From Lachnospiraceae bacterium (lineage in GTDB: Bacteria > Bacillota > Clostridia > Lachnospirales > Lachnospiraceae), in assembly GCA_017614155.1 (NCBI GenBank), contig JAGACK010000008.1, positions 45,424-109,423 on the forward strand: a stretch of 64,000 nt of DNA. The letters run 5' to 3'. Both the position numbers and the translations under genes were made by a program. Position 1 is the stretch's first letter; each line of letters begins with the position of its first letter. Under the pieces are notes generated by a model. The model was not told the DNA's origin, did no database searches, and worked only from the letters and a program-made list of their open reading frames with translations. Shown here in pieces: positions 42,908 to 51,306 of the stretch.

Positions 42908-43494
42908 CCAAACATACCTCCAAAGCCCATGAATGCAAGAGACAGTATCGCTGCCGTGATCAGTACTATCGGTACACCCCTGAAGGGTTCAGGGATCCTG
43001 CTCTGGTCGGAAAGCTTACTCCTGACTCCCGCCATGATCCAGAGCGCGAACCAGAAACCAAGTCCGGCGCCGAAAGCCGTAAACAGCGAATCCAGATACC
43101 CCAGTTCATCATCAATGACTGATATGCACACTCCCAGCACCGCGCAGTTCGTAGTGATCAGTGGAAGGAAGATGCCTAAAGACCTGTACAGGCTCGGTAT
43201 GGATTTTTTCAGGAACATCTCAACAAACTGCACAAGGGCAGCGATGATGAGTATGAATACCACAGTCTGAAGATAACCGATCCCTATCGGATCGAGCACA
43301 AGCCTCTGTATCGGCCATGTCACCGCCGTTGCCAGCACCATTACAAAGGTGACTGCAATGCCCATTCCCTTTGCGCTGTCCAGATCCTTTGATACACCAA
43401 GGAAGGGACATATGCCCAGAAACTGTGCCAGAGGATAATTGTTTACAAGCACCATGCTGATGATGATTATCATCAATGCTCCGATATGACTCAT
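42904..43494 (-). CDS. rnfA: Rnf complex membrane subunit RnfA
   Basis: 196 residues with six membrane helices. It starts with a LMIIIISMVLVNNYPLAQFLGICPFLGVS pattern, including the Cys of CPFLGVS, and has LGIFLPLITTNCAVLGV near 107-123, the second half of the conserved cysteine pair that binds a membrane 2Fe-2S cluster with RnfE. The ATGA overlap with rnfE shows coupled translation. RnfA and RnfE are inverted homologues forming the core of the ion pump. Confidence 0.95.
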   Translation of the reverse strand: MSHIGALMIIIISMVLVNNYPLAQFLGICPFLGVSKDLDSAKGMGIAVTFVMVLATAVTWPIQRLVLDPIGIGYLQTVVFILIIAALVQFVEMFLKKSIPSLYRSLGIFLPLITTNCAVLGVCISVIDDELGYLDSLFTAFGAGLGFWFALWIMAGVRSKLSDQSRIPEPFRGVPIVLITAAILSLAFMGFGGMFG

Positions 43495-44231
43495 TCCTTA
43501 TCCTCCTTTCCCTCAGCTGCGGATATTTCGGCATTTTCTTCACCACCGCAGCTGCCTGCTGATGCACACTGCGCGCAGGCAAAGTCTTTCCTGATCTTTT
43601 TCTTGTCTTTTGTCAGATAATGGACCGCTGCCATCACTATCGCATAGGCAAAGAATCCGCCGGGGACCATGGTCATTATGGTCATCCCGGGGATGAAGGC
43701 TCCCTGAAGGGGTATCCCCTTGAATCCCTTTGCCAGGCCGAACCAGTCGCCGGCAAGATATGACCCCGTTCCTATTATCTCCCTGATCGTTCCCATGATA
43801 CAAAGCGTCAGGGTAAAACCTATCCCCATGCCGAGACCATCCAGGGCCGAATCGACAGGGCCGTTCTTGCTTGCAAACATTTCTGCCCTTCCGAGTATTA
43901 TGCAGTTAACGACTATCAGTGGCAGATACAGTCCAAGCGCCTGATAAAGCGGCTGCACATAAGCCTGCAGCAGCATCTGCACTATTGTCACAAACCCCGC
44001 TATTACTGTTATGAAGCAGGGGATCCTTACCTTGTCCGGGATGAAACGCCTGATCAGCGAGATCACGATATTTGAACACACAAGGACTGCAGTCGCGGCC
44101 AGTCCCATTCCGAGTCCTGTTTCAACGGATCCGGAGGTTGCAAGCGTGGGACAGGTTCCCAGCACCAGGACAAGAACCGGATTCTCTTTTATTATGCCGT
44201 TTGTAAAAACAGCGCTTTTGCTCTTTTCCAT
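43491..44231 (-). CDS. rnfE: Rnf complex membrane subunit RnfE
   Basis: 246 residues from the ATG at 44231, with GGAGGG eight bases before it; an upstream in-frame ATG lies inside rnfG. Six membrane helices. NPVLVLVLGTCPTLATS near 15-31 has the conserved Cys, and LGLYLPLIVVNCIILGRAE near 98-116 the second. The C-terminal tail beyond residue 205 is unusual: KDKKKIRKDF followed by CAQCASAGSCGG, three cysteines in nine residues, then an acidic end. This tail is not part of the RnfE core and may bind metal. Confidence 0.95.
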   Translation of the reverse strand: MEKSKSAVFTNGIIKENPVLVLVLGTCPTLATSGSVETGLGMGLAATAVLVCSNIVISLIRRFIPDKVRIPCFITVIAGFVTIVQMLLQAYVQPLYQALGLYLPLIVVNCIILGRAEMFASKNGPVDSALDGLGMGIGFTLTLCIMGTIREIIGTGSYLAGDWFGLAKGFKGIPLQGAFIPGMTIMTMVPGGFFAYAIVMAAVHYLTKDKKKIRKDFACAQCASAGSCGGEENAEISAAEGKEDKE

Positions 44232-44232
44232 C

Positions 44233-44799
44233 CTATCTGCCCTCCCCAAACTGTTCCAGAGCCGCATACACACCTTCGTGTATGGCAGTTCCCGTTACCG
44301 AAGCCCCGGTTATATAATCAAAACCCGGCTCTTTTTTCACGATCTGGCTTTCAAGAGCGTCTCTTCCTTTGTATTTTGCCAGATAATCCGGATCGAAATT
44401 CTTTGTTCCCACGCCGGGAGTATCGGAATGCTCCGTTACCTTTACCCCTGTCACGGAGCCTTCCGAGTCCACGCCTACCATCATGGTCAGTTCTCCTCCG
44501 AAGGACTTGGATCTGATCGTATAAACATATCCTTTCTTATTTGCGGCCTCAAAAACCTCAACCACACGCGCTTTATCGTTCGAGGCAAGATTTCCGGCAG
44601 ATCCGGTCATATCGGAAAAATCGTCCGCCTCCGGCAGCAGCTCCAGACGCGTCTGTCTTGCGGACTCGGCAAGATTTCTTTCTATCACGGGCTTTGAAAA
44701 AAAGTTTGTGACAGCAAGAAGCGCCGTAGTGGCCGCACAGATTACGGTCAGTATGATGACCGGATAGATATATTCTTTATATGTGCCCTGTTCAGCCAT
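44233..44799 (-). CDS. rnfG: Rnf complex flavoprotein subunit RnfG
   Basis: 188 residues from the ATG at 44799, which overlaps the rnfD stop by 8 bases; an in-frame upstream ATG has no support. One membrane helix (about 10-31) and an outside FMN-binding domain. DYITGASVT at 161-169 is the ApbE target motif; FMN is expected on Thr169. GVGTKNFDPDYLAKYKG near 129-145 is typical of the family. RnfG passes electrons between RnfC/RnfD and the membrane core. Gap to rnfE is 1 base. Confidence 0.96.
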   Translation of the reverse strand: MAEQGTYKEYIYPVIILTVICAATTALLAVTNFFSKPVIERNLAESARQTRLELLPEADDFSDMTGSAGNLASNDKARVVEVFEAANKKGYVYTIRSKSFGGELTMMVGVDSEGSVTGVKVTEHSDTPGVGTKNFDPDYLAKYKGRDALESQIVKKEPGFDYITGASVTGTAIHEGVYAALEQFGEGR

Positions 44800-45829
44800 T
44801 TGACTCTCCCTCCTTTGCCTTCTTTTTTTCTTCCTTCGCCCTCTTTGCAATGCCGTAGTAGCTGTCTATCGTGTATCTATCTATGAGCGGCGTCATTATA
44901 TTCATAAAGAGGATCGCAAAGGATGCTCCCTCAGGATATGAACAGAAAAGCCTGATGACCATCGTGAAAAAACCGCATCCGATGGCATATATGATCTTTC
45001 CCTTTTTCAGCATGGGGCTTGTGACATAATCCGTCGCGCAAAAGAAAGCCCCGAAAACTGCTCCGCCCGTCAGCAGATGGAATACTGCCATATAGAAAGC
45101 ACCGGCTCCTTCCTGAGGCACTATGAGATAATAAATGATTGCAAAGATGAAAACAGTCCCGAGGTATACCAAAGGTATGACGGGTGATATGATCTTTGTA
45201 ACGATGAGAAAGATCCCGCCGATGAGTATCGCTATGATGCAGGTCTCTCCGAGGCTTCCTCCCCTGTTTCCCAAAAGCAGCTGCAAAAGAGAGGGCGTCT
45301 GAGAGAACACTCCGTCAGAAAGCTGGCCCAAAGGTGTTGCACCCGTCAGCGCATCAACCCCGGATGCTCTCTGAAACCCCGTATACTGCCAGGTCGTCAT
45401 CTGCGTTGTAAATGAAAGCAGTAGGACTATCCTTCCGACTATGGCAGGATTTGCTATATTGCGTCCCAGACCACCGTACAGGCATTTGACTATTATTATG
45501 GATACGGCGCATCCGATGAAAGCCATCCATATCGGAAGTGTCGGCGGCAGGGTAAGCGCAAGTATCGCCCCGGTTACCAGAGCCGAACAGTCCTTTGCCG
45601 TATTCGGCAGTTTCATGATCCTGTCATACAGATATTCACACAGCGCCGAAAAAGCCATGCATCCGAGTATCAGACATACCGGATAGAACCCGAAAAACAC
45701 CGCTGACATGACCGCCGACGGAGCAAGGGCTATGAGCACATGGATCATCGTTTTTTTTGTATCAAGCGATGTCACCAGATGCGGTGAAGAAGATACGGTC
45801 AGACCGTCGTGAAAGCTATTTTCCGCCAT
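44792..45829 (-). CDS. rnfD: Rnf complex membrane flavoprotein subunit RnfD
   Basis: 345 residues with about ten membrane helices. It begins TVSSSPHLVTSLDTKKTM, as usual for RnfD. LTGAT at 161-165 is the FMN attachment motif, with Thr165 as the expected site, so this protein too is a substrate for the ApbE encoded nearby. FFCATDYVTSPM near 265 and YPEGASFAILFMN near 303 are conserved. The ATG lies 14 bases inside rnfC, with AAAGGAGG before it. Confidence 0.96.
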   Translation of the reverse strand: MAENSFHDGLTVSSSPHLVTSLDTKKTMIHVLIALAPSAVMSAVFFGFYPVCLILGCMAFSALCEYLYDRIMKLPNTAKDCSALVTGAILALTLPPTLPIWMAFIGCAVSIIIVKCLYGGLGRNIANPAIVGRIVLLLSFTTQMTTWQYTGFQRASGVDALTGATPLGQLSDGVFSQTPSLLQLLLGNRGGSLGETCIIAILIGGIFLIVTKIISPVIPLVYLGTVFIFAIIYYLIVPQEGAGAFYMAVFHLLTGGAVFGAFFCATDYVTSPMLKKGKIIYAIGCGFFTMVIRLFCSYPEGASFAILFMNIMTPLIDRYTIDSYYGIAKRAKEEKKKAKEGESNG

Positions 45830-47141
45830 TGCTGTCTGCCTCCTTTACAATTGCCTTTGATAGCCTGTTGATAAATGCCAGCGGCCTGTGTGCGGGACAT
45901 ACAAAGCTGCAGCTTCCGCATTCCATGCACTGCATGACCTGCAGTTCCTTCAGCCTCTTTGCATCCTTTGCAGCAAAAGCATCCGCAAAAGCCGTCGGCA
46001 GCAGATGGAAAGGACATCCCTCGTGGCATCTGCCACAGTTGATGCAGGCGCTTTCCTCCGGTATGAACGCCTGATCTTTACTGAAGATCAGGATCGCATT
46101 ATTGTTTTTGATCAGTGTCATCCGGTCTGAATAAACTGCTCTTCCCATCATTGGTCCGCCCATCAGGATCTTTTTGGGCTCACAGGCATATCCCCCGCAG
46201 AAATCCACTATATCCTTTATGCTGGTCCCTATGGGAACCATAACATTTTTTGCCTCCCTTACCGCGTCTCCGTCAACCGTTATCCTCTTTTTTACAAGAG
46301 GCACCCCGTCTTTCAGGTACTGCCCCACGAAAGCGGTTGAAGTGATGTTCATGACGATCAGTCCAAGAGACGCCGGCAGAACTCCGGCATCGCATTTCTT
46401 TCCGGTTATCTCCTCGATCAGGACTCTTTCTGCTCCCTTCGGATACCTTGCTGGCAGGGGAAAAACCTTTATGTTGGTAATCCCTCTTTCCTTCAGAAGC
46501 TCCCTGAATTTATCTATGGCATCCTGCTTGTTGTCCTCTATCGCTATATAACCATCCTCTGCGATCAGCCATTTCATGACCGCAAGCATCCCGTCTATCA
46601 CATTATCGGCATCCTCAAGCATGGTCCTGTGGTCTGATGTAATGAAGGGTTCACACTCTGCGCCGTTGACAATGAGAGTATCGACATCTATGAGATTTTT
46701 GGGATTCAGCTTGACCCATGTGGGAAAAGCCGCTCCTCCAAGTCCCACAAGCCCGCTTTCTCTCATGGCGCTGATAAATCCGGGCTGATCCTCAATGACC
46801 GGCGGCTTCAGATCCGGATACATCTCCTGCTTTCCGTCGGACTCTATGGTTATGAAGGTATCCATCCCGCCCATGGCATTTCTCATTGTCTCTATGGCGC
46901 TGACAGTTCCGGAAACACTGGCGTGTATAGGAACGCTTAAGAATGCGTCGGTATCTCCGATCTTCTGCCCCACCAGGACATGATCGCCCTTATTTACCAG
47001 TACCTTGCAGGGCGCGCCGATATTTTCAGACATGGAAAGACTGACGCGTTCGGGTGTGGGCATCACCTGTGTCGCGCTGCCCGCTGTATTTTTGTAATGA
47101 CCTGCCTCGATACTCGGCAGCCGTTTATTTCCAAACAGCAT
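45816..47141 (-). CDS. rnfC: Rnf complex NADH-binding subunit RnfC
   Basis: 441 residues from the ATG at 47141, with AGGAGG four bases upstream of an AAGT spacer. It is homologous to the NADH dehydrogenase subunit NuoF: NGAECEPFITSDHRTMLE near 142-159 and GLGGAAFPTWVKL near 112-124 form the flavin/NADH site. Two C-terminal 4Fe-4S motifs are CINCGRCHEGCP and CMECGSCSFVCP. RnfC accepts electrons for NAD reduction. It is the first gene of rnfCDGEAB, behind the promoter at 47227-47255 and a long hairpin. Confidence 0.97.
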   Translation of the reverse strand: MLFGNKRLPSIEAGHYKNTAGSATQVMPTPERVSLSMSENIGAPCKVLVNKGDHVLVGQKIGDTDAFLSVPIHASVSGTVSAIETMRNAMGGMDTFITIESDGKQEMYPDLKPPVIEDQPGFISAMRESGLVGLGGAAFPTWVKLNPKNLIDVDTLIVNGAECEPFITSDHRTMLEDADNVIDGMLAVMKWLIAEDGYIAIEDNKQDAIDKFRELLKERGITNIKVFPLPARYPKGAERVLIEEITGKKCDAGVLPASLGLIVMNITSTAFVGQYLKDGVPLVKKRITVDGDAVREAKNVMVPIGTSIKDIVDFCGGYACEPKKILMGGPMMGRAVYSDRMTLIKNNNAILIFSKDQAFIPEESACINCGRCHEGCPFHLLPTAFADAFAAKDAKRLKELQVMQCMECGSCSFVCPAHRPLAFINRLSKAIVKEADSNGGK

Positions 47142-47164
47142 ACTTCCTCCTAATAATTTTTGTG

Positions 47165-47222
47165 TCAGGGTCAAACATGATATCACGGATTGTTCCGTGT
47201 AATTATGACTTTTTGACCCTGA
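47165..47222 (-). promoter_or_regulatory. Long nested inverted repeat at the rnf mRNA 5' end
   Basis: Outer arms TCAGGGTCAAA (47165-47175) and TTTGACCCTGA (47212-47222) are perfect over 11 bases. Within them CACGGA (47184-47189) and TCCGTG (47194-47199) form a 6-base hairpin with a 4-base loop. The expected start of transcription lies at the outer edge. It could be an operator or a 5' stability/regulatory hairpin; no U-tract follows on the rnf side. Confidence 0.75.
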
Positions 47223-47226
47223 TATC

Positions 47227-47255
47227 ATTGTATATAATCAGAGCATTTCTTTCAA
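47227..47255 (-). promoter_or_regulatory. Promoter of the rnf operon
   Basis: On the minus strand TTGAAA (47250-47255), 17 bases and TACAAT (47227-47232). It starts right after the terminator of the flagellar operon. Confidence 0.7.
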
Positions 47256-47266
47256 CATAAAAAGAA

Positions 47267-47292
47267 CATCGTTTCCCTGCTCGGAAACGATG
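47267..47292 (-). terminator. Terminator after the FliT-like gene
   Basis: A perfect 10-base stem CATCGTTTCC/GGAAACGATG with a 6-base loop, followed on the minus strand by TTCTTTTTATG. It separates the flagellar genes from rnf. Confidence 0.85.
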
Positions 47293-47330
47293 CCCTTATA
47301 TTTTTATGAACAGTTGCACTTCTCACTGTT

Positions 47331-47810
47331 CTATTTTTTCTTATCAACAAAGAAAGCGTCTATCTTGTTCATCTTTCTCATATTTACCGCATACGCATTT
47401 GCCGCTTTAACCGTGCTTTTGCTTTCTCTCAGGGCTGTCCTCTTTCTTTTCAGAAACCTCTCAACCGTTTCTTTTCCGCGAAGTTCAGCCGCCTGTACCT
47501 TCACGCTTTTTTCGGTGATCAGGGTTATCAGTTCCTGAAGTCGTTTTATCTCATCCCTGTGAGCTTCTTTATTGTTCAGGAGTTCTTCCCTGACCTTTGC
47601 ATATACGGATTCAAATCCGTCATCCAGTCTGTCCAGTTCCTCAACGATCTTCCCTTTCCTTTCAAGGCTTTCGTCAAGAATATCCATATTGGGATCTTCT
47701 TCCTGTACCAGACGGATCTGCTCTTCATCCAGTTCTATCGCCTCATCCAGAAGCACCAGTTTCTTTTCCTGGCTCTCTATGAGCATCCGGATATAAGTAT
47801 TATCTGACAT
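47331..47810 (-). CDS. FliT/FlgN-like coiled-coil flagellar chaperone candidate
   Basis: 159 residues, almost entirely helical and highly charged, with long coiled-coil stretches (about 10-65 and 70-110) and a basic C-terminus. No catalytic motif. It begins directly after the fliS stop with no spacing. In Firmicutes the gene after fliS is usually fliT, a small helical chaperone for FliD, and size and composition agree; sequence alone does not prove it, and an FlgN-type chaperone is the alternative. It is the last flagellar gene here, followed by a terminator. Confidence 0.6.
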   Translation of the reverse strand: MSDNTYIRMLIESQEKKLVLLDEAIELDEEQIRLVQEEDPNMDILDESLERKGKIVEELDRLDDGFESVYAKVREELLNNKEAHRDEIKRLQELITLITEKSVKVQAAELRGKETVERFLKRKRTALRESKSTVKAANAYAVNMRKMNKIDAFFVDKKK

Positions 47811-48203
47811 TTATGCCTGCTTTTCCATGGGCTGTGCTGCAGCCTTCATTACTTCCTTCCATGTGTCGCGGAGACTTCTCATATGTGTGACGCACTCTTC
47901 AAGTATCTCTCTGCTCTTTTCGATGTTTGCTTCACGAAGTCTTCTGAGTACATAAGTGTAGATGTTGTTGAAATCGTTTGCAACCTCATACTTGAAATCC
48001 AGGGAAGTCTGGAATTCGATGATGATCCTTTCGGCCTTTTTGATGTTGGTATTTGCTTTGGAGATATCCTTTGCATCAATAGCCATGATTGCCATATTGC
48101 AGAATTTGATGCATCCGTCATAGAGCATCAGGGTAAGCTCTGCGGGTGATGCCGTAAGTACCCTGCTGTTATTATACTGCTGGAATGCGGTTGCTGCTTT
48201 CAT
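47811..48203 (-). CDS. fliS: Flagellin export chaperone FliS
   Basis: 130 residues, typical size. It has the family start AAT-AFQQYNNSRVLTASPAEL and the LMLYDGCIKFCNMA block near 26-39, a helical bundle that keeps flagellin unfolded before export. GGAGG lies seven bases before the ATG. A terminator separates it from fliD, and a possible sigma-28 promoter lies 70-95 bases upstream, so it may be made independently of FliD. Confidence 0.95.
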   Translation of the reverse strand: MKAATAFQQYNNSRVLTASPAELTLMLYDGCIKFCNMAIMAIDAKDISKANTNIKKAERIIIEFQTSLDFKYEVANDFNNIYTYVLRRLREANIEKSREILEECVTHMRSLRDTWKEVMKAAAQPMEKQA

Positions 48204-48273
48204 ATGGTTTCCTCCGTGAAAATATGATAATTTCTTGGCGTACGTTTATTTCTCAATTTCTCTTACACTGACT

Positions 48274-48297
48274 ATATCGGTCAGATCATTATTTTTA
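48274..48297 (-). promoter_or_regulatory. Candidate sigma-28 promoter of fliS
   Basis: On the minus strand ACCGATAT (48274-48281) matches the sigma-28 -10 element. TAAA lies at 48294-48297, leaving a 12-base spacer, shorter than the usual 15. Confidence 0.45.
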
Positions 48298-48337
48298 TGA
48301 AGTGCAAAATTACAATTCCTGAATTTTTTTAAAAACA

Positions 48338-48361
48338 TCCCGGATGCCGGGGCATCCGGGA
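48338..48361 (-). terminator. Terminator after fliD
   Basis: A perfect 11-base GC-rich stem TCCCGGATGCC/GGCATCCGGGA with a 2-base apparent loop, followed on the minus strand by TGTTTTTAAAAAAA. Confidence 0.85.
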
Positions 48362-48377
48362 CAATAAACCAACCTTA

Positions 48378-49901
48378 TCACTGCATTCCGAAAAGTGATG
48401 CTATGGAGTTTGACTTTGAATTGATCTTCTCCATGGCGCTTTCCATCTTCGCAAATTTGTCATACCATTTGTCTTCGTAATCCGAAAGTTTTTCCTCTTC
48501 GGTAGCGATGCTCTTTGAAAGCTTGTCATATTCACTCTGCAGAGCCTTGTCATCATACATGTTGTAAACGCTTCTGTACTCTGTACTTGACATCTGCTTC
48601 GTCATTGTCTTGTAAAGATCTCCGGAAAGCTTTGAGAAAAAGCTTTTTACCGAATCCAGATCGTTCTTTATCGCTGTCTTTAACTTGTCGGTAGCCGAAG
48701 ATGTTTTTTCATCATCAGGATTTCCGTCAATATGAAGCGCATACTTCTCATTGTCTGCCGCCTCAAAATAGCTCATTGTCCCGATACCGAAGGATGCGAG
48801 GCTGAACTTTGTGCCGTTTATGTCAAATGATGCCATCATGCCGCTCTTGAACATCTCAAGCGCGGTATTCAGATTATCATCCCTGCGAAGGAGAGAATCC
48901 TTGATCTTCTGCTCCCACTTTTCAACCTCTTCATCAGACATGGCATCCTTTTCCTCGTCGGAAAGGACCTTGTAATCCCTTGCGCTGTCTGCGTTGTAGA
49001 GCTTTGACATCTCATTTATGAGCTCATTGTATTCCTTGAAGAAATCCTTTATGGAATCATATATGCCGTCAACATCGGTATCCACCGAAACATTGGTCGT
49101 AATGTACTTATCCTGGGCATCCTTTTCCGATACTTTTGTTGCGGTAATAGACAATCCGTTAATACTGAAATTGTTCGTGTTTGAGGTAAATGTTGCTCCG
49201 TTCAGGATGATCTCGGCATCCTGTCCTTCGACTACGGAAGCTCCTCCGGCCTCGGACAGACCCATCTTTTTGATGAAATCTGCATCTGTCTGGGGATTTC
49301 CCTCTCCGTCAAGTACCTCGATGTCAAACTTCCCGTCTTTTCCCGATTCCTTCGCACTGATGAAAAGCCTGTGAGTCGACTCATCAAAGCTCGCATTCAG
49401 TCCGGCTGAAGCAAAACCTTCCGCCAGCTGCTTCATTGTTGTATTCTCATCTATCTCTATGGTCTTTCCGTTAACACTCAGGGTCTTCGGAATATCAGAA
49501 TTTCCAAGTCCCATGGCATCCTTTACTGTCGTGGTGCCTTTTACATCATTGCCATAGTTCTTGCTGGTTATATAATGGGTCTTTGCAAGCTGCTTTACCG
49601 CAAGCGCCTGGGTCCCGTTAACTGCCGTTCCTTCTGCCGAAACCTTGGCTATGGAAGAGTCGACTATATTGGCTGTCTTTTTATTAAAGAAGCCCTCAAA
49701 TCTCATCTCTCCCAGCTTGTTCGTATAGAAGCTGTACATCTTCTTGTTGAGATCCTTCCACGCTTCCTGTTTCCAGCCAAGCTTTGTCTGCTCATTCTTC
49801 AGGTCAGTCTTTTTGTAGCTCTTTACCTCTACAAGCTGTTCCACTATAGACTGTGTATCCATTCCGGAAGCAAGTCCGGTCATTCTGAGTCTGTCTGACA
49901 T
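48378..49901 (-). CDS. fliD: Flagellar filament cap protein FliD
   Basis: 507 residues. The N-terminal FliD domain starts MTGLASGMDTQSIVEQLVEV, with the conserved KQ-x-LGWKQEAW near 42, and the C-terminal domain has a helical SKLYNADSARDYK stretch and the ending EDKWYDKFAKMESAMEKINS, the coiled coil that inserts in the growing filament. The middle (about 200-300) is the exposed variable region. FliD caps the filament and lets flagellin fold. AGAGGT precedes the ATG; flaG ends 40 bases upstream. Confidence 0.95.
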   Translation of the reverse strand: MSDRLRMTGLASGMDTQSIVEQLVEVKSYKKTDLKNEQTKLGWKQEAWKDLNKKMYSFYTNKLGEMRFEGFFNKKTANIVDSSIAKVSAEGTAVNGTQALAVKQLAKTHYITSKNYGNDVKGTTTVKDAMGLGNSDIPKTLSVNGKTIEIDENTTMKQLAEGFASAGLNASFDESTHRLFISAKESGKDGKFDIEVLDGEGNPQTDADFIKKMGLSEAGGASVVEGQDAEIILNGATFTSNTNNFSINGLSITATKVSEKDAQDKYITTNVSVDTDVDGIYDSIKDFFKEYNELINEMSKLYNADSARDYKVLSDEEKDAMSDEEVEKWEQKIKDSLLRRDDNLNTALEMFKSGMMASFDINGTKFSLASFGIGTMSYFEAADNEKYALHIDGNPDDEKTSSATDKLKTAIKNDLDSVKSFFSKLSGDLYKTMTKQMSSTEYRSVYNMYDDKALQSEYDKLSKSIATEEEKLSDYEDKWYDKFAKMESAMEKINSKSNSIASLFGMQ

Positions 49902-49941
49902 GATTACCTCTTTTCCGCACGGCAGAAACCGTACTCAAAAA

Positions 49942-50382
49942 TCATTTTTTCTCATCCACAAGTATGCCTGCCATCTCCCAGACGCGGGCTATCATATCCA
50001 GAGTCTTTTCGGGAGGAAGTTCCTTTATCACCTTCTTGGAAGCCTTGTCAACGATCTTGATCGTGACCCTGTTGGTCTCTTCGTGTATTCCGAATACGGC
50101 CTCCGAATTCTGCTTCAGGACTTTTTTGTTAAACTCTTCCACAGCCTTCTTTATCTGCTCATTCTTTGTGTCAGAAGACTGCTGACTTCCCTGTCCTCCG
50201 TTTGATGCTCCGTCCGAATCCGATGAGGCAACTTCATTTACAACGACCTGGGTATTTGCTATGCTGCCTTCTGCCGATCTTGCTGCCACATCCTCGGATG
50301 TCTCAGCCTGAACGGGTTCTGCAGGCTTCACTGCCGTCGTTGCCTGATATGCCATCGTATTGCTGATAGGTTCTATTGACAT
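49942..50382 (-). CDS. flaG: FlaG family flagellar protein
   Basis: 146 residues. A variable, Ser/Gly-rich N-terminal half (1-75) is followed by the FlaG core: KAVEEFNKKVLKQNSEAVFGIHEE then VTIKIVDKASKKVIKELPPEKTLDMIARVWEMAGILVDEKK, with the IKELPPEK motif typical of the family. FlaG affects filament length. AGGAGG lies before the ATG. A CCGATAT element 70 bases upstream may be a sigma-28 -10 box. Confidence 0.93.
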   Translation of the reverse strand: MSIEPISNTMAYQATTAVKPAEPVQAETSEDVAARSAEGSIANTQVVVNEVASSDSDGASNGGQGSQQSSDTKNEQIKKAVEEFNKKVLKQNSEAVFGIHEETNRVTIKIVDKASKKVIKELPPEKTLDMIARVWEMAGILVDEKK

Positions 50383-50451
50383 GACTAAACCTCCTTTAGC
50401 ATCTGCTGTAATATCCTTTTACAGCACAAAATTAGTCTACCGTCACTCTTT

Positions 50452-50459
50452 ATATCGGA
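50452..50459 (-). promoter_or_regulatory. Candidate sigma-28 -10 element before flaG
   Basis: On the minus strand TCCGATAT. The -35 region at the expected distance reads TATT or TTAT, a poor match to TAAA. It lies between the csrA terminator and flaG. Confidence 0.35.
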
Positions 50460-50479
50460 AGATGCATCCAAAAAAATAA

Positions 50480-50509
50480 CACCCTTTTTGAAAAAATCCA
50501 AAAAGGGTG
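50480..50509 (-). terminator. Terminator after csrA
   Basis: A perfect 11-base stem CACCCTTTTTG/CAAAAAGGGTG with an 8-base loop, followed on the minus strand by TTATTTTTTT. Confidence 0.9.
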
Positions 50510-50526
50510 CTTTACACGGTATGTTT

Positions 50527-50745
50527 CTATTTCAAAAGGTTCTTCAGAACATCCATTCCATCCGCTGTCATGGAACTCTTGTTTGACTCCTGTATCTGCA
50601 GGTAAATCTCCTTCCTGTAGATTGGTACTTCCTTTGGTGCCGAGATCCCGATCTTTATCTGATCTCCCTTCACATCAAGGATTGTAACTTCTATATTGTT
50701 GTTTATCACAACAGATTCATTCTTTTTTCTGGATAATGTCAGCAT
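50527..50745 (-). CDS. csrA: Carbon storage regulator CsrA
   Basis: 72 residues. It starts MLTLSRKKNES, has VTILDVKGDQIKIGISAPKEVPIYRKEIY, with the RNA-binding arginine in YRKEI near residue 44, and a C-terminal extension that FliW binds. CsrA blocks translation by covering the ribosome site of its targets, in Firmicutes notably flagellin mRNA. Its ATG overlaps the fliW stop by 1 base (TAATG). A terminator follows. Confidence 0.97.
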   Translation of the reverse strand: MLTLSRKKNESVVINNNIEVTILDVKGDQIKIGISAPKEVPIYRKEIYLQIQESNKSSMTADGMDVLKNLLK

Positions 50746-51230
50746 TATTTTCCCACCTTTCCGGCATTCTCGGCTTCAGCCTTTGCCTTTGCTAATATGT
50801 CGTAGATAGGGAACTTGATGGGAAACTCCTCATCATCATTTAAGATCACCTGAGCCGCCTTTCTCGTGGCAACATTGATTATTATGGGAGCCATGAGGTT
50901 TACGGACATCTTCTCGATCTCATGAGGCACCGTGACCGTAACAAGAACGAGCATTTCATCTTCAACAAGCTCTCCCAAAGGGATCAGGTAATCATCCTCC
51001 ACCACCGGATTGTAGCTTTCCTTTACGAGAAGCGGGTTCATGACGGGCATCGAAAATGTCGGCTCCTGGAGTGATACGAGAAAACTCAAGCCCTTTCCGT
51101 CAGAATTTTCCGAATCATGCATGAGCGCAAAGTCTGTCAGATCCGGAAACCCTATGATCCCTCCCGGGAATCTGATGATCTTGTCATCGTCGATCGTGAT
51201 CGTGCCGAATAACCTGGTTTCTACTGTCAT
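50745..51230 (-). CDS. fliW: Flagellar assembly factor FliW
   Basis: 161 residues from the ATG at 51230, with AAGGAG six bases upstream. Family blocks: TRLFGTITIDDDKIIRFPGGIIGFPDLTDF near 5-34, and the DEMLVLVTVTVPHEI and VNLMAPIIINVATRKAAQVIL blocks near 100-140. FliW binds CsrA or flagellin in turn, so that flagellin made in excess is sensed. It directly precedes csrA with 1-base overlap, the usual order. Confidence 0.96.
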   Translation of the reverse strand: MTVETRLFGTITIDDDKIIRFPGGIIGFPDLTDFALMHDSENSDGKGLSFLVSLQEPTFSMPVMNPLLVKESYNPVVEDDYLIPLGELVEDEMLVLVTVTVPHEIEKMSVNLMAPIIINVATRKAAQVILNDDEEFPIKFPIYDILAKAKAEAENAGKVGK

Positions 51231-51306
51231 TTTTTTCTCCTTATCTTTTATTTTTGTATAATAAACGCCGGCCGTTCCCATGCCTTGAGGACAGCTCCTG
51301 CTTTCA

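Noticed and set aside
47165-47222. Rex operator before rnfC
   Set aside because: The inverted repeat does not contain the TTGTTAA-type half-sites expected for Rex.
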